Source of the DNA: Streptomyces sp. AM 2-1-1
GTDB lineage: Bacteria; Actinomycetota; Actinomycetes; Streptomycetales; Streptomycetaceae
Length of the DNA: 64,000 nucleotides
Reading direction: 5' to 3'
Assembly: GCF_029167645.1 (NCBI RefSeq)
Contig: NZ_CP119147.1
Location: 2,170,001-2,234,000 of the forward strand
Of the stretch, positions 48,944 through 58,010 are shown one piece after another. The notes under the pieces were generated by a model. That model searched no databases, was not told where the DNA came from, and saw only the letters and a list, made by a program, of their open reading frames with translations. Both the position numbers and the translations under genes were made by a program. Numbering within the stretch: position 1 is the first letter of the stretch; the number at the start of each line of letters is the position of its first letter.

Positions 48944-49144
48944 CCGCGAACGCGGCGGGCGTCCCCTGTACGCGGCACGCGCCTTATGGGTACCCCGGCA
49001 ACGTGTGAGCGGTGTACGGCAGTTGAACGTGACGCACGGCATGGCGCTCCGGACCGGCAAGCGTGCCGGAGGGATTGACGGCCTTGCTGACAAGCAGTCC
49101 AATAAGAGGTGACCACCGGTAACCCACGTGCGAGGTACCCAGTC

Positions 49145-50080
49145 ATGACGACAGTGAGCGAACACGACGTCCAGGTCCTTCGCGACGCGCTCGGCCCGCT
49201 GCGGGACCGCGAGCAGATCGCCGAGCGCCTGCTCGAATCCTCGGCCAAGCACTCCTTCGACCCCGAGACCGAGATCGACTGGAGCTCGGCGATCGAGGAC
49301 GGCAAGTGGTTCTGGCCGCCCGAGCTGGTCTCCCTCTACGACACTCCGCTCTGGCGGAAGATGTCCGAGGAGCAGCGGATGGACCTGGCCCGGCACGAGG
49401 CGGCGTCGCTCGCCTCGCTGGGCATCTGGTTCGAGATCATCCTCATGCAACTGCTGGTGCGGCACATCTACGACAAGCCGGTGACCAGCAACCACGTGCG
49501 GTACGCGCTCACCGAGATAGCCGACGAGTGCCGCCACTCGATGATGTTCGGCAAGATGATCGAGTGGGGCCAGGCCCCCACCTACCCGGTCCCGCGCGGC
49601 TACCACAACGCGGCCCGGATCCTGAAGACCGTCTCCACCACCCCGGGGTCGTTCGCCGGGACCCTGCTCGGTGAGGAGATCCTCGACTGGATGCAGCGGC
49701 TGACCTTCCCGGACGAGCGCGTCCAGACGCTGGTGCGCGGGGTGACCCGCATCCACGTCGTCGAGGAGGCCCGGCACGTCCGGTACGCCCGTGAGGAGCT
49801 CCGCCGCCAGATGGTGACCGCCCCGCGCTGGGAGCGCGAGCTGACCCGGCTGACCTCGGGCGAGGCGGCCCGCGTCTTCTCGGTCTGCTTCATCAACCCG
49901 CAGGTGTACGAGAACGTGGGCCTCGACCGCCGTGAGGCGCTGGAGCAGGTCAAGGCCAGCGGGCACCGCCGGGAGGTCATGCAGTCGGGCGCCAAGCGGC
50001 TCACCGACTTCTTCGACGACATCGGCGTGCTGAACGGGGTGAGCCGCCGGCTGTGGCGCAAGTCCGGCCTGCTGGCCTGA
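49145..50080 (+). CDS. AurF-type di-iron oxygenase
   Basis: A 311-residue all-helical protein of the AurF/CmlI group, which oxidise aryl amines to nitro compounds using two iron ions. Metal-ligand motifs: the Glu in LARHEAASLASLG, EIADECRHSMMFG (ExxH), the Glu in LLGEEILDW and VVEEARHVRYA (ExxxH). No natural-product cluster surrounds it, and similar orphans occur in many actinobacteria, so it may have a general role or a different substrate. ATG at 49145 has GAGGT 8 nt upstream. A possible TTGACG box lies at 49075. Confidence 0.88.
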   Translation: MTTVSEHDVQVLRDALGPLRDREQIAERLLESSAKHSFDPETEIDWSSAIEDGKWFWPPELVSLYDTPLWRKMSEEQRMDLARHEAASLASLGIWFEIILMQLLVRHIYDKPVTSNHVRYALTEIADECRHSMMFGKMIEWGQAPTYPVPRGYHNAARILKTVSTTPGSFAGTLLGEEILDWMQRLTFPDERVQTLVRGVTRIHVVEEARHVRYAREELRRQMVTAPRWERELTRLTSGEAARVFSVCFINPQVYENVGLDRREALEQVKASGHRREVMQSGAKRLTDFFDDIGVLNGVSRRLWRKSGLLA

Positions 50081-50140
50081 CCCGGCGCCCCGGCGGCCCG
50101 GGCCCGCCGGACGCCCGCCGGTCCCCGGCGGGCGGGGCCG

Positions 50141-50434
50141 GTGAGCAAGACTGTCGGGGTGAGAAGCGAGAACACCCCCTTCGAGGGCGGTCCCCTGGAC
50201 GGCCGGGTCCTGCCCGTCCTCACCGGCCCCACCGGCCACCCGCCCAAGTGGTACGTGGTCCCGGTGCCGGCCGAGGACGGCGGCGCGCCGACCGTCCACG
50301 CCTACCGCCGTGTCCCCGCCGGCCACACCCCCCGGCTGCACCTGCAACGCGGCTGGCTGTACGAGTACGCCCCCCAAGGACGCGAGCGTTTCCGCCCCAA
50401 GTGGCCCTGGACGAAGCCGAACAGCGGCGGCTGA
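50141..50434 (+). CDS. Small hypothetical protein
   Basis: A 97-residue soluble protein with a mixed alpha/beta look: [29 protein letters not shown] is cut here to [13 protein letters not shown], and a Tyr/Arg-rich end ([17 protein letters not shown]) follows. No motif recognised. GTG at 50141 or 50159 could be the start; codon use is typical of coding DNA. It lies between the AurF-type gene and the pseudokinase gene in the same direction. Confidence 0.6.
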   Translation: MSKTVGVRSENTPFEGGPLDGRVLPVLTGPTGHPPKWYVVPVPAEDGGAPTVHAYRRVPAGHTPRLHLQRGWLYEYAPQGRERFRPKWPWTKPNSGG

Positions 50435-50521
50435 CGGCCCGGGGCGGACGTCTCCGCCCTCTGCCGCACCCCATAGGATCGGCCGTCAGGTGCCGAGGGA
50501 CGGTCACGAGGGGGGTGCGCC

Positions 50522-53266
50522 ATGGAGGCGCTGCGTCAGGACGATCCACGCCGCTTCGGCCCGTACACGACGCTGGCCCGTCACCGCGAGACGGCGAGCG
50601 CGGTGAGTTACCTGGCGCGCGGCGCCGACGCCGGGGAGCTGGCGCTGATCACCGCCGCCCGGCCGGCCCTCGCCGCGGTGCCCGCCTTCCGGCGCCGGTT
50701 CGTGGCGGAGCTCCGTACCGCCGAGCGGCTGGCGGGCGGCTGGGTGCAGCCACCGCTCGACCCGCCCGACCAGGACGCTCCCGCTTCTGCGGACCGCCTC
50801 TGGAGGGCCACCCGCTACCTCCCGGCCCTGACGCTCGCCGAAGCCGTCGCCGTCGGCGGACCGCTGCCCGAGCGCGCGGTCCGGATACTGGGCGCGGGCG
50901 TGGCGGAGGTGCTGGCCCGGGTCCACGCCACCGGCTCCGCGCTGCAGGGCCTCTCCCCGGACACGGTTCTGCTGGCCTCGGACGGGCCCCGGCTGACGGC
51001 CTTCGGCCCGCTGGGCGGGGCGTCCGCCGCCGAGGCGCTGCCTGGCGGCCAGCTCTCCGTACGGCTCGGCTACCTCACCCCGGAGCAGGTCGCCGGCGAG
51101 GAGGCGGGCCCGGCGTCCGACCTCTTCGTCCTCGGCCTGCTGCTGGCGTACGCGGCGACCGGCGCCACCCCCTTCGCCGAGGGCCCCGCCGGGAAGGCGG
51201 CGGACCGGATCGCCCACGGGGAGCCCGGACTCGACGGCGTACCGGCCGGAGTGCGCGAGCTGATCGCCGGATGTCTGGCGAAGGACCCGCACCACCGCCC
51301 GAGCGCCGCGACCGTCGCGGCGGCGCTGGCCCTGGAGGGCGCGGCCGCGCTCGCCCGGAGCGGCTGGCTGCCCGGACCGCTGTCGGCGGCGGTGGCGGAC
51401 CAGGAGGCACGGGTGCGGGCGCTGGAACCTCCCCGGGACGGCGGGACCTCCGGCGACGGACCGGCCGGTGCGGGCGACGACCCGGCGGCCACCGGGACGG
51501 CCGGCGACGTCGGAAACGTGTCCGGCACGGGGAACGGCCCTCGGGACGATTCCGTGCCCCGGGAGGGGGAGGCGACCACCCGGTTCCCCGACACCCGGGC
51601 CCGGGAGCCGGAGTCGGACAGCCCGACCACCCGGCTCATGGTGACCCGCGAGCACTCCGCCGGGCGGGCCCTGGCCACCCGGCCGGCCGCCCCGGTGGCA
51701 CCGGCCGTCCCGCCGGCCGTCCCTTCCCCCGGCTCACTGCTCCCCGCGCGCCGGCCCCTCGAGTCGCCGTCCGGCAGCCCGCTCTCCGCGCACGTCCCCA
51801 CCGCCCCGGCCTACCCGGCGCCGTACTCCGGCACCTCCCTGCCCGGCACCTCGCTGCCCGGAGGCGGGGCGTCCCGTGCGGCCGGCCCGGCTGCGCTGCC
51901 CGCCGCACGCCCGCACACCGGACCGGAGGGCGCAGCGCTCTTCCCCACCCGCAGGTCGCTGCTGGCCACGGTCGCCGCCGGAGCGTTCGGTCTCCTCGTC
52001 GGCGGCATCGCGGTCGGCGCCCTCGGGACCGACGGCACGTCCACGCCGGCCGAGGACGACGAGCCCGCGCCGAGCAGGGCCCCGGTACTGCTGCCGGGGC
52101 AGCCGCCCGCCCTCACCTGGACGTACGCGCATCCGGCCGCCGAGGCGGAGCCGCTCACCGCCGCGCTCTGGCAGGACCGGCTCCTGGTGCTGACCAGCAA
52201 GGTCCAGGCGTCGGCCGTCGACCTCCGGACGGGCGAGCGGGTCTGGCAGCGGGCGGACGGCGCCGAGGGGCAGGCGGCGCTCGCCGCCGGGGACGACCTC
52301 GTCTTCGTCGCGGGCCCGACCGCCTTCCTGTGGCTGTCGCCGACGACCGGAGAGGTGAAGCACCGGGTGCTGCACGCGGACGGTTTCGCCGGCCTGCCCG
52401 GCCTCCGCGTCGGCACCCTCACCGGGCACTCGGGCTCCGTCGTCTGGTTCTGCGGCGCGCGGACCGTCACCGTGAAGGCACCGAAACCGGCCAAGGGCAA
52501 GAAGCCCGGCAAGGACCGACGGGTCGTCCAGGCGTACTTCTTCGCCTACGACCTGGTGCGCCGAGAGGAGGTCTGGCGCGTCCAGGTGCCGGCGGGCCGG
52601 GGGGCGTCCGGCCCGGAGTACCGGCTGGCGGCGGCCCGGCTCAACGACATCGTGGTGCGCCAGGACGCCTCCGCTCTCACCCCCGACGACGTGCGCTCGG
52701 CGAAGGGGAAGGGATCCTTCCGCTGTTTCGACCGGAGGACCGGGAAGCTGCTCTGGACCAAGGGGTTCGGCGCGCTCTCGCCCGCCGGAGCGGTCGGCGG
52801 CGACGAGGAGGGACGGCTCTTCGGTGCGGTCGGCGACGACCTGGAGGCCTGGGACACGGAGTCGGGAAAGCCGCTCTGGCGGCTCGACGGGACGGGCCGC
52901 TCCTCGGAGTTCGGTCCCCCGGTGGAGTCGGGCGAGCTGATCGTCACCACCAACCGCAGCCAGGAGGTCGGGCTGGTCGAGCGCGAGACCGGCAAGCTCC
53001 TCTGGCTGCGCTCCACCGAGGTGCCCGCCGGCGGCGCCGCCCCCGCCCTCACGGTCACCGCCTCCGGCGACACGATCCTCGCCTCGGACACCACGCAGGT
53101 GACGGCCTTCGACGCGCGCGACGGGCGACGGCTGTGGAAGTTCCAGGACATCGGCGTGCAGGAGCCCGGGGGAGCCGCCGTCACCGGCCCGTACCGCGTG
53201 CTGACGACCGCGCGGACGGCCGTCGTCCTGCGGGGCCGGGCCGTCTACGCCTTCCCCGTCGCCTGA
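50522..53266 (+). CDS. Pseudokinase fused to a PQQ-type beta-propeller
   Basis: A 914-residue membrane protein. Residues 11-290 have the shape of a Hanks-type Ser/Thr kinase but every catalytic element is lost. The beta-3 Lys is missing (ELALITA), HRD is replaced by LQG (141-143), the catalytic-loop Lys and Asn are Ser and Thr, and DFG reads AFG (160-162). TPE and SDLFVLGLL of the C-lobe remain. A Pro/Ser/Thr linker (300-475) leads to one transmembrane helix (about 480-505). An extracytoplasmic propeller of PQQ/WD-like blades follows (about 535-914; for example LRTGERVWQRADG, RRTGKLLWTKGFG, RETGKLLWLRSTE, ARDGRRLWKFQD). Inference: an outside sensor coupled to a non-catalytic inner domain. Confidence 0.9.
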   Translation: MEALRQDDPRRFGPYTTLARHRETASAVSYLARGADAGELALITAARPALAAVPAFRRRFVAELRTAERLAGGWVQPPLDPPDQDAPASADRLWRATRYLPALTLAEAVAVGGPLPERAVRILGAGVAEVLARVHATGSALQGLSPDTVLLASDGPRLTAFGPLGGASAAEALPGGQLSVRLGYLTPEQVAGEEAGPASDLFVLGLLLAYAATGATPFAEGPAGKAADRIAHGEPGLDGVPAGVRELIAGCLAKDPHHRPSAATVAAALALEGAAALARSGWLPGPLSAAVADQEARVRALEPPRDGGTSGDGPAGAGDDPAATGTAGDVGNVSGTGNGPRDDSVPREGEATTRFPDTRAREPESDSPTTRLMVTREHSAGRALATRPAAPVAPAVPPAVPSPGSLLPARRPLESPSGSPLSAHVPTAPAYPAPYSGTSLPGTSLPGGGASRAAGPAALPAARPHTGPEGAALFPTRRSLLATVAAGAFGLLVGGIAVGALGTDGTSTPAEDDEPAPSRAPVLLPGQPPALTWTYAHPAAEAEPLTAALWQDRLLVLTSKVQASAVDLRTGERVWQRADGAEGQAALAAGDDLVFVAGPTAFLWLSPTTGEVKHRVLHADGFAGLPGLRVGTLTGHSGSVVWFCGARTVTVKAPKPAKGKKPGKDRRVVQAYFFAYDLVRREEVWRVQVPAGRGASGPEYRLAAARLNDIVVRQDASALTPDDVRSAKGKGSFRCFDRRTGKLLWTKGFGALSPAGAVGGDEEGRLFGAVGDDLEAWDTESGKPLWRLDGTGRSSEFGPPVESGELIVTTNRSQEVGLVERETGKLLWLRSTEVPAGGAAPALTVTASGDTILASDTTQVTAFDARDGRRLWKFQDIGVQEPGGAAVTGPYRVLTTARTAVVLRGRAVYAFPVA

Positions 53267-53409
53267 CTGGCTCCGTGGCCGGGCGGGTCCGCTCCAGGGC
53301 CGGCCCCGCCGTACGGGCTCCGTCGCACGGACGCCCGACCGGGCCCCGCCGTACGGGGAGACGCGCGGCGCCACGCCGTGCGGAGCTTGCACCGCCGGAC
53401 CCCGGGTGA

Positions 53410-53428
53410 GCGAATAAATATGATTCGC
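53410..53428. promoter_or_regulatory. A/T-rich inverted repeat upstream of the NlpC/P60 gene
   Basis: GCGAAT-(7 nt)-ATTCGC in an A/T-rich island unusual for this DNA, 59 bp upstream of the start codon. Candidate operator or promoter element. Confidence 0.5.
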
Positions 53429-53486
53429 ACACTTTTAGGGGACCCGGCGTACGGTCCGGCTCCGCAGCCTCACCGGAGGTGACGAC

Positions 53487-54968
53487 GTGTCAGGCAGAGT
53501 TCTGCGAGCGGTCTGCGCGACCGCGGTCCTGGCGGCGGTGACCGCCCCCGTCTCCGCCGGGGCCGCCCCGGGCCCCGGACCGGCGCCCGGGCCGTCCGAG
53601 ACCTCGCCGACAAGGAGCGAACGCCCCCGGGAGGACGGGACGGCCGGCCCCGCACCCGCTGAACCGACGACCGGCCCGAGCGCCCGCGCCACCCCCGGCA
53701 CGACGGCCGCACCCGGCGCGGGCACGCCCTCCGGCCCGGCTCCCGGCGCGAGTCCCGGCACGACCGTGGACGCCTCCGAGGCCTTTCCGGGCCGCACCCC
53801 GTCCGCTTCCCCCGACCCCGGCGCGGACCGGCCGGGCGACCCGTCCGATCCGGCCGCCGATCCCGACCCGTCCGACGACGCGGTCGCAGGGCTCCCCGAC
53901 ACCACCGCGGCCGGTGCTCCGGAAGCCGCCCCCGGGACCGTCCCCGCGCTGCTCACCGAGCTCCGGACGCTCTTCGGGCGCGCCGAGGCGGCTACCGAGA
54001 CGTACAACGCGACCGCCGAGAAGCTGGAGCGGCAGAAGGCCGCCACCCGGAAGGTCGACGCCCAACTGGCGAGGTCCCGGCGTGCTCTCGGTGCCGGACG
54101 GGCGGCGGCCGGCCGGCTGGCCCGGGAGCAGTACCGGGGGCGGTCCGAGTTCTCCGCCTACCTCCGTCTGCTGCTGGCGGACGGGGCGGGATCGGCGGAC
54201 GTGTTCGGCCAGGGCCATGTGATCGCCCGGGCGGCGGCGGGGCGGGCGGCCGCGGTGGGCCGGCTCACGAAGGCGGAGAAGCGTGCCGCCGTCCTCGCGG
54301 TCGCGGCCCGGAAGTCGCTCGCGAAGCAGCGGAGACTCGCGGCGGACCAGCGCAGGCAGCGAGATTCCGTACGGGCCGGCCTTGCACGTGTGGAAGCGCG
54401 CCTGGCGAAGCTGACGCCCGCCCAACTCGGCGCCGTCTCCGCACTGGAGAACGAGGAGGTCGACGAGGCGCAGCGGGACCTCGTCACCTCCGGCGCCCTC
54501 GGTTCCCCCCGCGTCCCCTCGCGGCGGGGCGCCGAGGCCGTGGCGTACGCGGTCGAGCAGATCGGCAAGCCGTACGAGTGGGGGGCGGAGGGGCCGGACA
54601 CCTTCGACTGCTCCGGGCTGACGATGCGGGCCTGGGAACGGGCCGGGGTGGCCGTCCCCCGGACCTCGCAGGAGCAGTGGGCCGGGCTGCCCCGGATCCC
54701 GGTCTCCTCGCTGCGCCCGGGCGACCTCGTCGTCTACTTCCCGGAGGCCACTCACGTGGCGCTGTACATCGGTGACGGCCTGGTGGTGCAGGCGCCGAGG
54801 CCGGGGGCGGTGGTGAAGGTGTCGCCGCTGGCGTCGAACCCGCTGCTCGGTGCGGTCCGCCCCGACCCGGAGGGCGTACCGCTGGAGGAGTACACCCGGC
54901 CGGAGCTGCCGGAAGGGGCCTCGGAGGGTTCGGACACGGGGTACAGCGGGTCCACCGAGCCGGAGTGA
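53487..54968 (+). CDS. Secreted NlpC/P60 peptidoglycan hydrolase
   Basis: Exported endopeptidase that cuts within peptidoglycan stem peptides. The 493-residue protein has a signal peptide (cut near SAGA, residue 26) and a Pro/Ala/Gly/Thr-rich linker (27-150). A long helical coiled-coil region (about 155-330, rich in Ala, Arg, Glu) is of the RipA/Rv1477 kind. The NlpC/P60 domain (about 345-460) has catalytic Cys in DTFDCSGL, His in EATHVALYIGDG and GDLVVY. GTG start with GGAGGTGACGAC upstream. No c-di-AMP riboswitch is evident before it. Confidence 0.94.
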   Translation: MSGRVLRAVCATAVLAAVTAPVSAGAAPGPGPAPGPSETSPTRSERPREDGTAGPAPAEPTTGPSARATPGTTAAPGAGTPSGPAPGASPGTTVDASEAFPGRTPSASPDPGADRPGDPSDPAADPDPSDDAVAGLPDTTAAGAPEAAPGTVPALLTELRTLFGRAEAATETYNATAEKLERQKAATRKVDAQLARSRRALGAGRAAAGRLAREQYRGRSEFSAYLRLLLADGAGSADVFGQGHVIARAAAGRAAAVGRLTKAEKRAAVLAVAARKSLAKQRRLAADQRRQRDSVRAGLARVEARLAKLTPAQLGAVSALENEEVDEAQRDLVTSGALGSPRVPSRRGAEAVAYAVEQIGKPYEWGAEGPDTFDCSGLTMRAWERAGVAVPRTSQEQWAGLPRIPVSSLRPGDLVVYFPEATHVALYIGDGLVVQAPRPGAVVKVSPLASNPLLGAVRPDPEGVPLEEYTRPELPEGASEGSDTGYSGSTEPE

Positions 54969-54976
54969 CCGAGAGC

Positions 54977-55378
54977 TCACCCCTGGAAGTGGAGGACCGC
55001 GAGCCCGACCGTGCCGACGCTCAGCCACAGCAGGGTGCCCCACAGGGCGATGCCGGCGAAGAGGCCGGGGCGGGCGATCCGGGCGAACAGCGCGGGGACG
55101 CCGAGGAGGACCACCGACGCGCACCGGGTCGCGGACGCCGTGCGCGGCGCCGCGACCCCGGTCAGGGCCGCGAGCGCACCGAGTGGCGCGAGGCCGGTCG
55201 CCGGCACCACCGGTGTCCACCACGCCTCCCGGCCGCCGAACCTGCGCGCCGGCACCTCGCCGAACCCGACGGCGGGAAGCACGACGAAGTACGTCGGCAC
55301 CGCCCCCGGGACCCCTCGGGACAGGGCGGACGGCATACCGGACACCCCGGCGATCAGCACGCCGGAGATACGCGGCAC
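54977..55378 (-). CDS. Small hypothetical membrane protein
   Basis: About 133 residues with three or four hydrophobic segments (VPTYFVVLPAVGFGE; TGLAPLGALAALTGVA; ASVVLLGVPALF; GIALWGTLLWLSVGTVGLAV). No family recognised. The frame extends to 55501, but that start lies inside the terminator hairpin of the upstream operon, so I favour GTG at 55378. Convergent with the NlpC/P60 gene, 8 bp apart. It may be a spurious frame. Confidence 0.5.
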   Translation of the reverse strand: MPRISGVLIAGVSGMPSALSRGVPGAVPTYFVVLPAVGFGEVPARRFGGREAWWTPVVPATGLAPLGALAALTGVAAPRTASATRCASVVLLGVPALFARIARPGLFAGIALWGTLLWLSVGTVGLAVLHFQG

Positions 55379-55485
55379 ACCCGGTGGGCGCCTGCGGCGA
55401 CGCCTTTCCTGCCAGGAGTTGTGATCGTGTGCACCATGGGACGCACGTCCGTGGCGGACACGGCCCAGCCCGGCCCCGCGCACGA

Positions 55486-55526
55486 GAAAGGCACCGGCCA
55501 CCGGCGGGTTGCCGGTGACCGGTGCC
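55486..55526 (-). terminator. Terminator of the conservon-flavoprotein operon
   Basis: On the minus strand a 16-bp stem with one G-U pair (GGCACCGGTCACCGGC / GCCGGTGGCCGGTGCC) and a 5-nt loop, followed by TTTCTC. It lies 63 nt after the flavoprotein stop. Confidence 0.85.
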
Positions 55527-55588
55527 AGAGGTGGGCGCGGCGCGAGGGGCGTCGCGCCCGCCCGGGCCGTGCCCGGGTGCGGAGCGGG

Positions 55589-56824
55589 TCAGGCGCCCGC
55601 GACCGAGGCCAGGTAGGCGTTCGTCTTCTCCGGGTCGAAGAAGAAGTGGTCGAAGTCGGCCGGGTCGTTGAAGCCGTTGGCGAAGCGGTCGGCGACCGGC
55701 TGCATCTGGCCGGCGGCACCGATCAGGTTGAGCACGTGCTCCGGCGGGACGCCGAGCATCGCGTTGGTCCACTTCACGACGTGCTGGGCGGTGTCCCAGT
55801 AGCGGTCGAAGGTCGCCTGCATCCACTCGGCGTCGAACGCGCGGTCGCCGTGCTCGACGATCGACTCCAGGTACGCGTGGGCGCACTTGGAGGCCGAGTT
55901 GGAGCCCTGGCCGGTGATGGGGTCGTTGGCCACGACCACGTCGGCGACACCGAGCACCAGGCCGCCGCCGGGGAGCCTGCCGATCGGATTGCGGACGGTC
56001 GGCGCGTAACGGCCCGACAGGGTGGCGTTGGCGTCGGTCAACTCGACCTTGGTGGCGCGGGCGTACTCCCACGGCGTGAACCGCTCCATGAGCTCCAGCG
56101 TCGTGGCCAGGTGCTCCGAGGGGTCCTTGATGCCCTGGAAGACGTCGAGCGGTCCGCCCGGGACGCCCTCCCAGAAGAGGATGTCCGCGCGTCCCGAGAG
56201 GGTCAGGGTCGGCATCACGAAGAGCTCGCCGACGCCCGGCACCAGGTTGCAGCGGACCGCGTCGAACTCCGGGTGCTCCGGACGGGGGCCCATGCCGTGC
56301 ACGTACGCGACGGCCAGCGCCCGCTGCGGGGCGTCGAACGGCGAACGCGACGCGTCCCGGCCGAACATGGAGACCAGTTCGCCCTTGCCGGCCGAGACCA
56401 GCACCAGGTCGTACGTACGGGAGAAGTAGTCGAGGTCGGAGACGGCCGCGCCGTGGACGACGAGCTGGCCGCCGCGCTGGGCGAAGGTCTCCATCCAGCC
56501 GGCCATCTTGACCCGCTGGTCGACCGACTGGGCGAAACCGTCCAGCTTGCCGACCCAGTCGATGACCCGCGAGGAGTCGGGGCCGGCGACCGAGACCCCG
56601 AGACCCTCGATCTTCGGCGCCTGGGACTCCCAGAAGTTGAGCTGGTCGTCGCGCTCGTACTGGAGGGCGGTGTCGAACATGCACTGGGTGGACATGACCC
56701 GGCCGGTCCGGATCTCGTCGGCCGTGCGGTTCGACATGAGGGTGACGTCGTACCCCCGGGACTGCAGGCCGAGGGCGAGCTGAAGTCCGGACTGGCCGGC
56801 TCCGACTATGAGTATCTTCCGCAT
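55589..56824 (-). CDS. StyA-like FAD-dependent monooxygenase
   Basis: A 411-residue flavoprotein of the styrene/indole monooxygenase group. The N-terminal dinucleotide fold reads ILIVGAGQSGLQLALGLQSR (4-23), and the FAD motif GD is replaced by the group-typical DPITGQGSNSASKCA near 300. StyA enzymes receive FADH2 from a separate reductase (StyB); none is adjacent. It lies 45 bp after cvnD with its own ribosome binding site (CGGAG) and before the terminator, so it is the fifth gene of the conservon operon. A link to redox or small-molecule chemistry under conservon control is inferred from position. Confidence 0.92.
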   Translation of the reverse strand: MRKILIVGAGQSGLQLALGLQSRGYDVTLMSNRTADEIRTGRVMSTQCMFDTALQYERDDQLNFWESQAPKIEGLGVSVAGPDSSRVIDWVGKLDGFAQSVDQRVKMAGWMETFAQRGGQLVVHGAAVSDLDYFSRTYDLVLVSAGKGELVSMFGRDASRSPFDAPQRALAVAYVHGMGPRPEHPEFDAVRCNLVPGVGELFVMPTLTLSGRADILFWEGVPGGPLDVFQGIKDPSEHLATTLELMERFTPWEYARATKVELTDANATLSGRYAPTVRNPIGRLPGGGLVLGVADVVVANDPITGQGSNSASKCAHAYLESIVEHGDRAFDAEWMQATFDRYWDTAQHVVKWTNAMLGVPPEHVLNLIGAAGQMQPVADRFANGFNDPADFDHFFFDPEKTNAYLASVAGA

Positions 56825-56869
56825 GGGGCGGTTCTCCGTTTGCGTGGTACGGCGATCGGGGGGCGCTTC

Positions 56870-57616
56870 TCAGACCGGGGTGGCGTCGAGAGCGTGGCCC
56901 ACCAGGGTGAGCAGCGACTCGACGACGGTGATCCTGTTGCGCGCGTCCATGATCATCACAGGCACGTGCCCGGGGACGCTCAGGGCCTCCCGGACGTCCT
57001 CCGGCTCGTAGGGGTCCGACCCCTCGAAGTGGTTGACGGCCACGATGTAGGGCAGCCCGCAGCTCTCGAAGTAGTCGAGCGCCGGGAAGCAGTCGGCGAG
57101 CCGGCGGGTGTCGGCCATCACGATCGCGCCGATCGCGCCGCGCACCAGGTCGTCCCACATGAACCAGAAGCGCGGCTGGCCGGGCGTGCCGAAGACGTAC
57201 AGCACGAGGTCGTCGTCGAGCGTGAGGCGGCCGAAGTCCATCGCCACCGTGGTGGTCGCCTTGTCCGGGGTCGCCGTGAGGTCGTCGGTCTCCTCGCTGG
57301 CCCGGGTCATGACCGCTTCGGTCTTCAGCGGGGTGATCTCGGAGACCGCGCTCACGAAGGTCGTCTTTCCCACGCCGAACCCGCCGGCCACCACGATCTT
57401 GGTGGCGGTCGGCGCCCGGGTGTGGTCCAGCTGCCACGGCTGCGCCGGCTCCTCGGTCCGGGCTTCGTCCCGGTCCTGGTCCTGGTCCTGGTCCCGGTCC
57501 CGGGGACCCGGCTGGCGCGGGGTGAAGAGCGTGGAACCGGAGAGCTCCGGCTCGGCGAGCCCGGGCCCGGCGAGCGTCGGGGCGGAGAGCTTCGGCTCAG
57601 AGACGACGGAGTCCAT
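56870..57616 (-). CDS. cvnD: Conservon GTP-binding protein CvnD
   Basis: A 248-residue small-GTPase-like protein of the multi-component conservon systems. The N-terminal 65 residues are unstructured, with an Asp-Gln-Asp-Arg run. The P-loop GGFGVGKTT is at 78-86. The switch II-like YVFGTPGQPRFWFMWDD and the base-recognition-like VAVNHFEG follow. It overlaps cvnC by 20 bp. In this family CvnD works with the roadblock and DUF742 partners, much like a eukaryotic G-protein module at the membrane. Confidence 0.95.
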   Translation of the reverse strand: MDSVVSEPKLSAPTLAGPGLAEPELSGSTLFTPRQPGPRDRDQDQDQDRDEARTEEPAQPWQLDHTRAPTATKIVVAGGFGVGKTTFVSAVSEITPLKTEAVMTRASEETDDLTATPDKATTTVAMDFGRLTLDDDLVLYVFGTPGQPRFWFMWDDLVRGAIGAIVMADTRRLADCFPALDYFESCGLPYIVAVNHFEGSDPYEPEDVREALSVPGHVPVMIMDARNRITVVESLLTLVGHALDATPV

Positions 57617-58010
57617 CGAGCACCCTTTCGAGCAGTGCGCGGTCGGGCTGACCGGCGCCGTGGCCGGTTCCGTACACGCGGATCTTTCCCTGGTCTGCCA
57701 GGTCGCTGAGGAGGACCCGGACCACGCCGAGCGGCATCTTCAGCAGGGCCGAGATCTCGGCCACCGTACGCATCCGGCGGCAGAGTTCGACGATCGCCCG
57801 GAGCTCCGGCATGACCCGGCCGGCGAGGTTCCCGCCCGTGAGCTCGCGGCGTTCGTCGGGTGCCTCCAGCGCGGCGACGAAGGTCTCGACGAGCAGCACG
57901 TGCCCGAAGCGGGTGCGCCCGCCGGTGAGGGAGTACGGGCGGACGCGTGCGGGCTTGCGGTCGTAGCCCCGTACGGGGAGCCTGCGGGCGGGTTCGGCGG
58001 CGGACGTCAC
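57597..58010 (-). CDS. cvnC: Conservon DUF742 protein CvnC
   Basis: A 137-residue DUF742 protein. The basic N-terminus ends in VRPYSLTGGRT, the family signature. A winged-helix-like C-terminal part contains CRRMRTVAEISALLKMPLGV and VRVLLSDLADQGKI. Start GTG at 58010 overlaps the cvnB stop (GTGA). DUF742 members are thought to connect the sensor to the GTPase; DNA binding has not been shown to my knowledge. Confidence 0.94.
   Translation of the reverse strand: MTSAAEPARRLPVRGYDRKPARVRPYSLTGGRTRFGHVLLVETFVAALEAPDERRELTGGNLAGRVMPELRAIVELCRRMRTVAEISALLKMPLGVVRVLLSDLADQGKIRVYGTGHGAGQPDRALLERVLDGLRRL

Noticed and set aside
47735..50377. Long minus-strand open frame (about 880 codons) opposite the amidase and AurF-type genes
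   Set aside because: Antisense shadow caused by GC-biased codons. The plus-strand genes show family motifs and ribosome binding sites; the minus frame is Arg/Pro/Ala-rich with none.
53267..53486. c-di-AMP (ydaO) riboswitch before the NlpC/P60 gene
   Set aside because: Such switches precede some Streptomyces wall-hydrolase genes, but the space is short and I could not recognise the conserved ydaO elements.
53490..57437. Minus-strand open frame of about 1300 codons
   Set aside because: It runs antisense to the NlpC/P60 gene and out of frame through the flavoprotein and GTPase genes. Composition is typical of a shadow.
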